A DNA stretch of 39,549 nucleotides from CAIMZW01 sp037135095. GTDB taxonomy: Bacteria > Actinomycetota > Actinomycetes > Nanopelagicales > Nanopelagicaceae. Location of the stretch: contig JBAXKZ010000010.1 in the NCBI GenBank assembly GCA_037135095.1, forward strand, positions 1 through 39,549, written 5' to 3'. Of the stretch, positions 39,454-39,549 are shown piece by piece (position 1 is the first letter of the stretch; the number at the start of each line of letters is the position of its first letter). Position numbers and translations under genes: made by a program. Below the pieces are notes generated by a model. That model had not been told where the DNA came from, made no database searches, and saw only the letters and a list, made by a program, of their open reading frames with translations.

Positions 39454-39549
39454 GATTCGTATCCTCCCGCCGAACGTGAGCCGACAATAGTGGAAAAGAC
39501 TATGACTTCCGTGGGCAGTATGAACATTAGCTATTGCGTGGTGGCGGGT

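Noticed and set aside
1..39549. CRISPR arrays, phage genes, insertion sequences, rRNA genes, replication origin
   Set aside because: No regularly spaced repeats, integrase, transposase, structural phage gene, rRNA segment, or DnaA-box cluster was recognised on either strand.

Overview
The window looks like a chromosome segment of a small-genome, moderate-GC actinobacterium. The order rpsL < rpoC < rpoB < rplL < rplJ < rplA < rplK < nusG < secE < tRNA-Trp, followed by aspC, murB, hadB, hadA, rpmG, tRNA-Met and tRNA-Thr, is the classical actinobacterial arrangement (Mycobacterium has metT-thrT-rpmG2-hadAB; Streptomyces has murB and an aminotransferase beside secE). NusG has the acidic N-terminal extension usual in Actinobacteria, and RpoB appears to use a TTG start as in Mycobacterium. 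Base composition is far below that of Streptomyces or Mycobacterium, and KorAB plus compact spacing would fit a freshwater planktonic lineage (Nanopelagicales/acI-like). That placement is inference; no search was run.

Layout. 1-9.2 kb: 5' end of rpsL, a divergent TrhA/hemolysin-III membrane protein, rpoC and rpoB, and a YCII-domain protein divergent from rpoB. 9.2-13 kb: ribosomal stalk operon rplJ-rplL, preceded by a recognisable L10-leader RNA and a U-tailed terminator, then rplA, rplK, nusG, secE and tRNA-Trp. 13-17.6 kb: aspartate-type aminotransferase converging on murB, a glycosyltransferase-like protein with a CysRS-tail-like N-terminus, hadB, hadA, rpmG, tRNA-Met, tRNA-Thr. 17.6-21.7 kb: quinone oxidoreductase and a sugar ABC importer (two permeases and a Tat-exported binding protein, no ATPase). 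21.8-25.2 kb: a membrane-anchored dimethylformamidase-like protein, a FUSC-family transporter and a CopD-like membrane protein. 25.2-29.3 kb: a plus-strand cassette resembling a complete split phosphorelay (stand-alone receiver, lipoprotein, histidine kinase with a C-terminal Hpt-like domain, OmpR-type regulator). 29.3-31.8 kb: a polytopic membrane protein, an exported S53 peptidase and a zinc-ribbon membrane protein. 31.9-36.9 kb: korA-korB (2-oxoglutarate:ferredoxin oxidoreductase), facing a sulfur-trafficking operon (SQR-like flavoprotein, TusE/DsrC-like protein, DsrE-like protein) under a promoter that overlaps a 29-bp palindrome. 36.9-39.5 kb: EEP-family hydrolase, DUF998-like membrane protein, NHL-repeat protein.

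A recurring feature is the start region of genes without a Shine-Dalgarno sequence: several have a TANNNT hexamer exactly 6-7 nt upstream of the start codon, as expected for leaderless mRNAs. The most interesting biology is the split phosphorelay, the SQR-TusE-DsrE operon with its palindrome, the L10-leader attenuator, and the glycosyltransferase-like protein with the CysRS-like segment. No CRISPR array, rRNA gene, insertion sequence, prophage or replication origin was seen.
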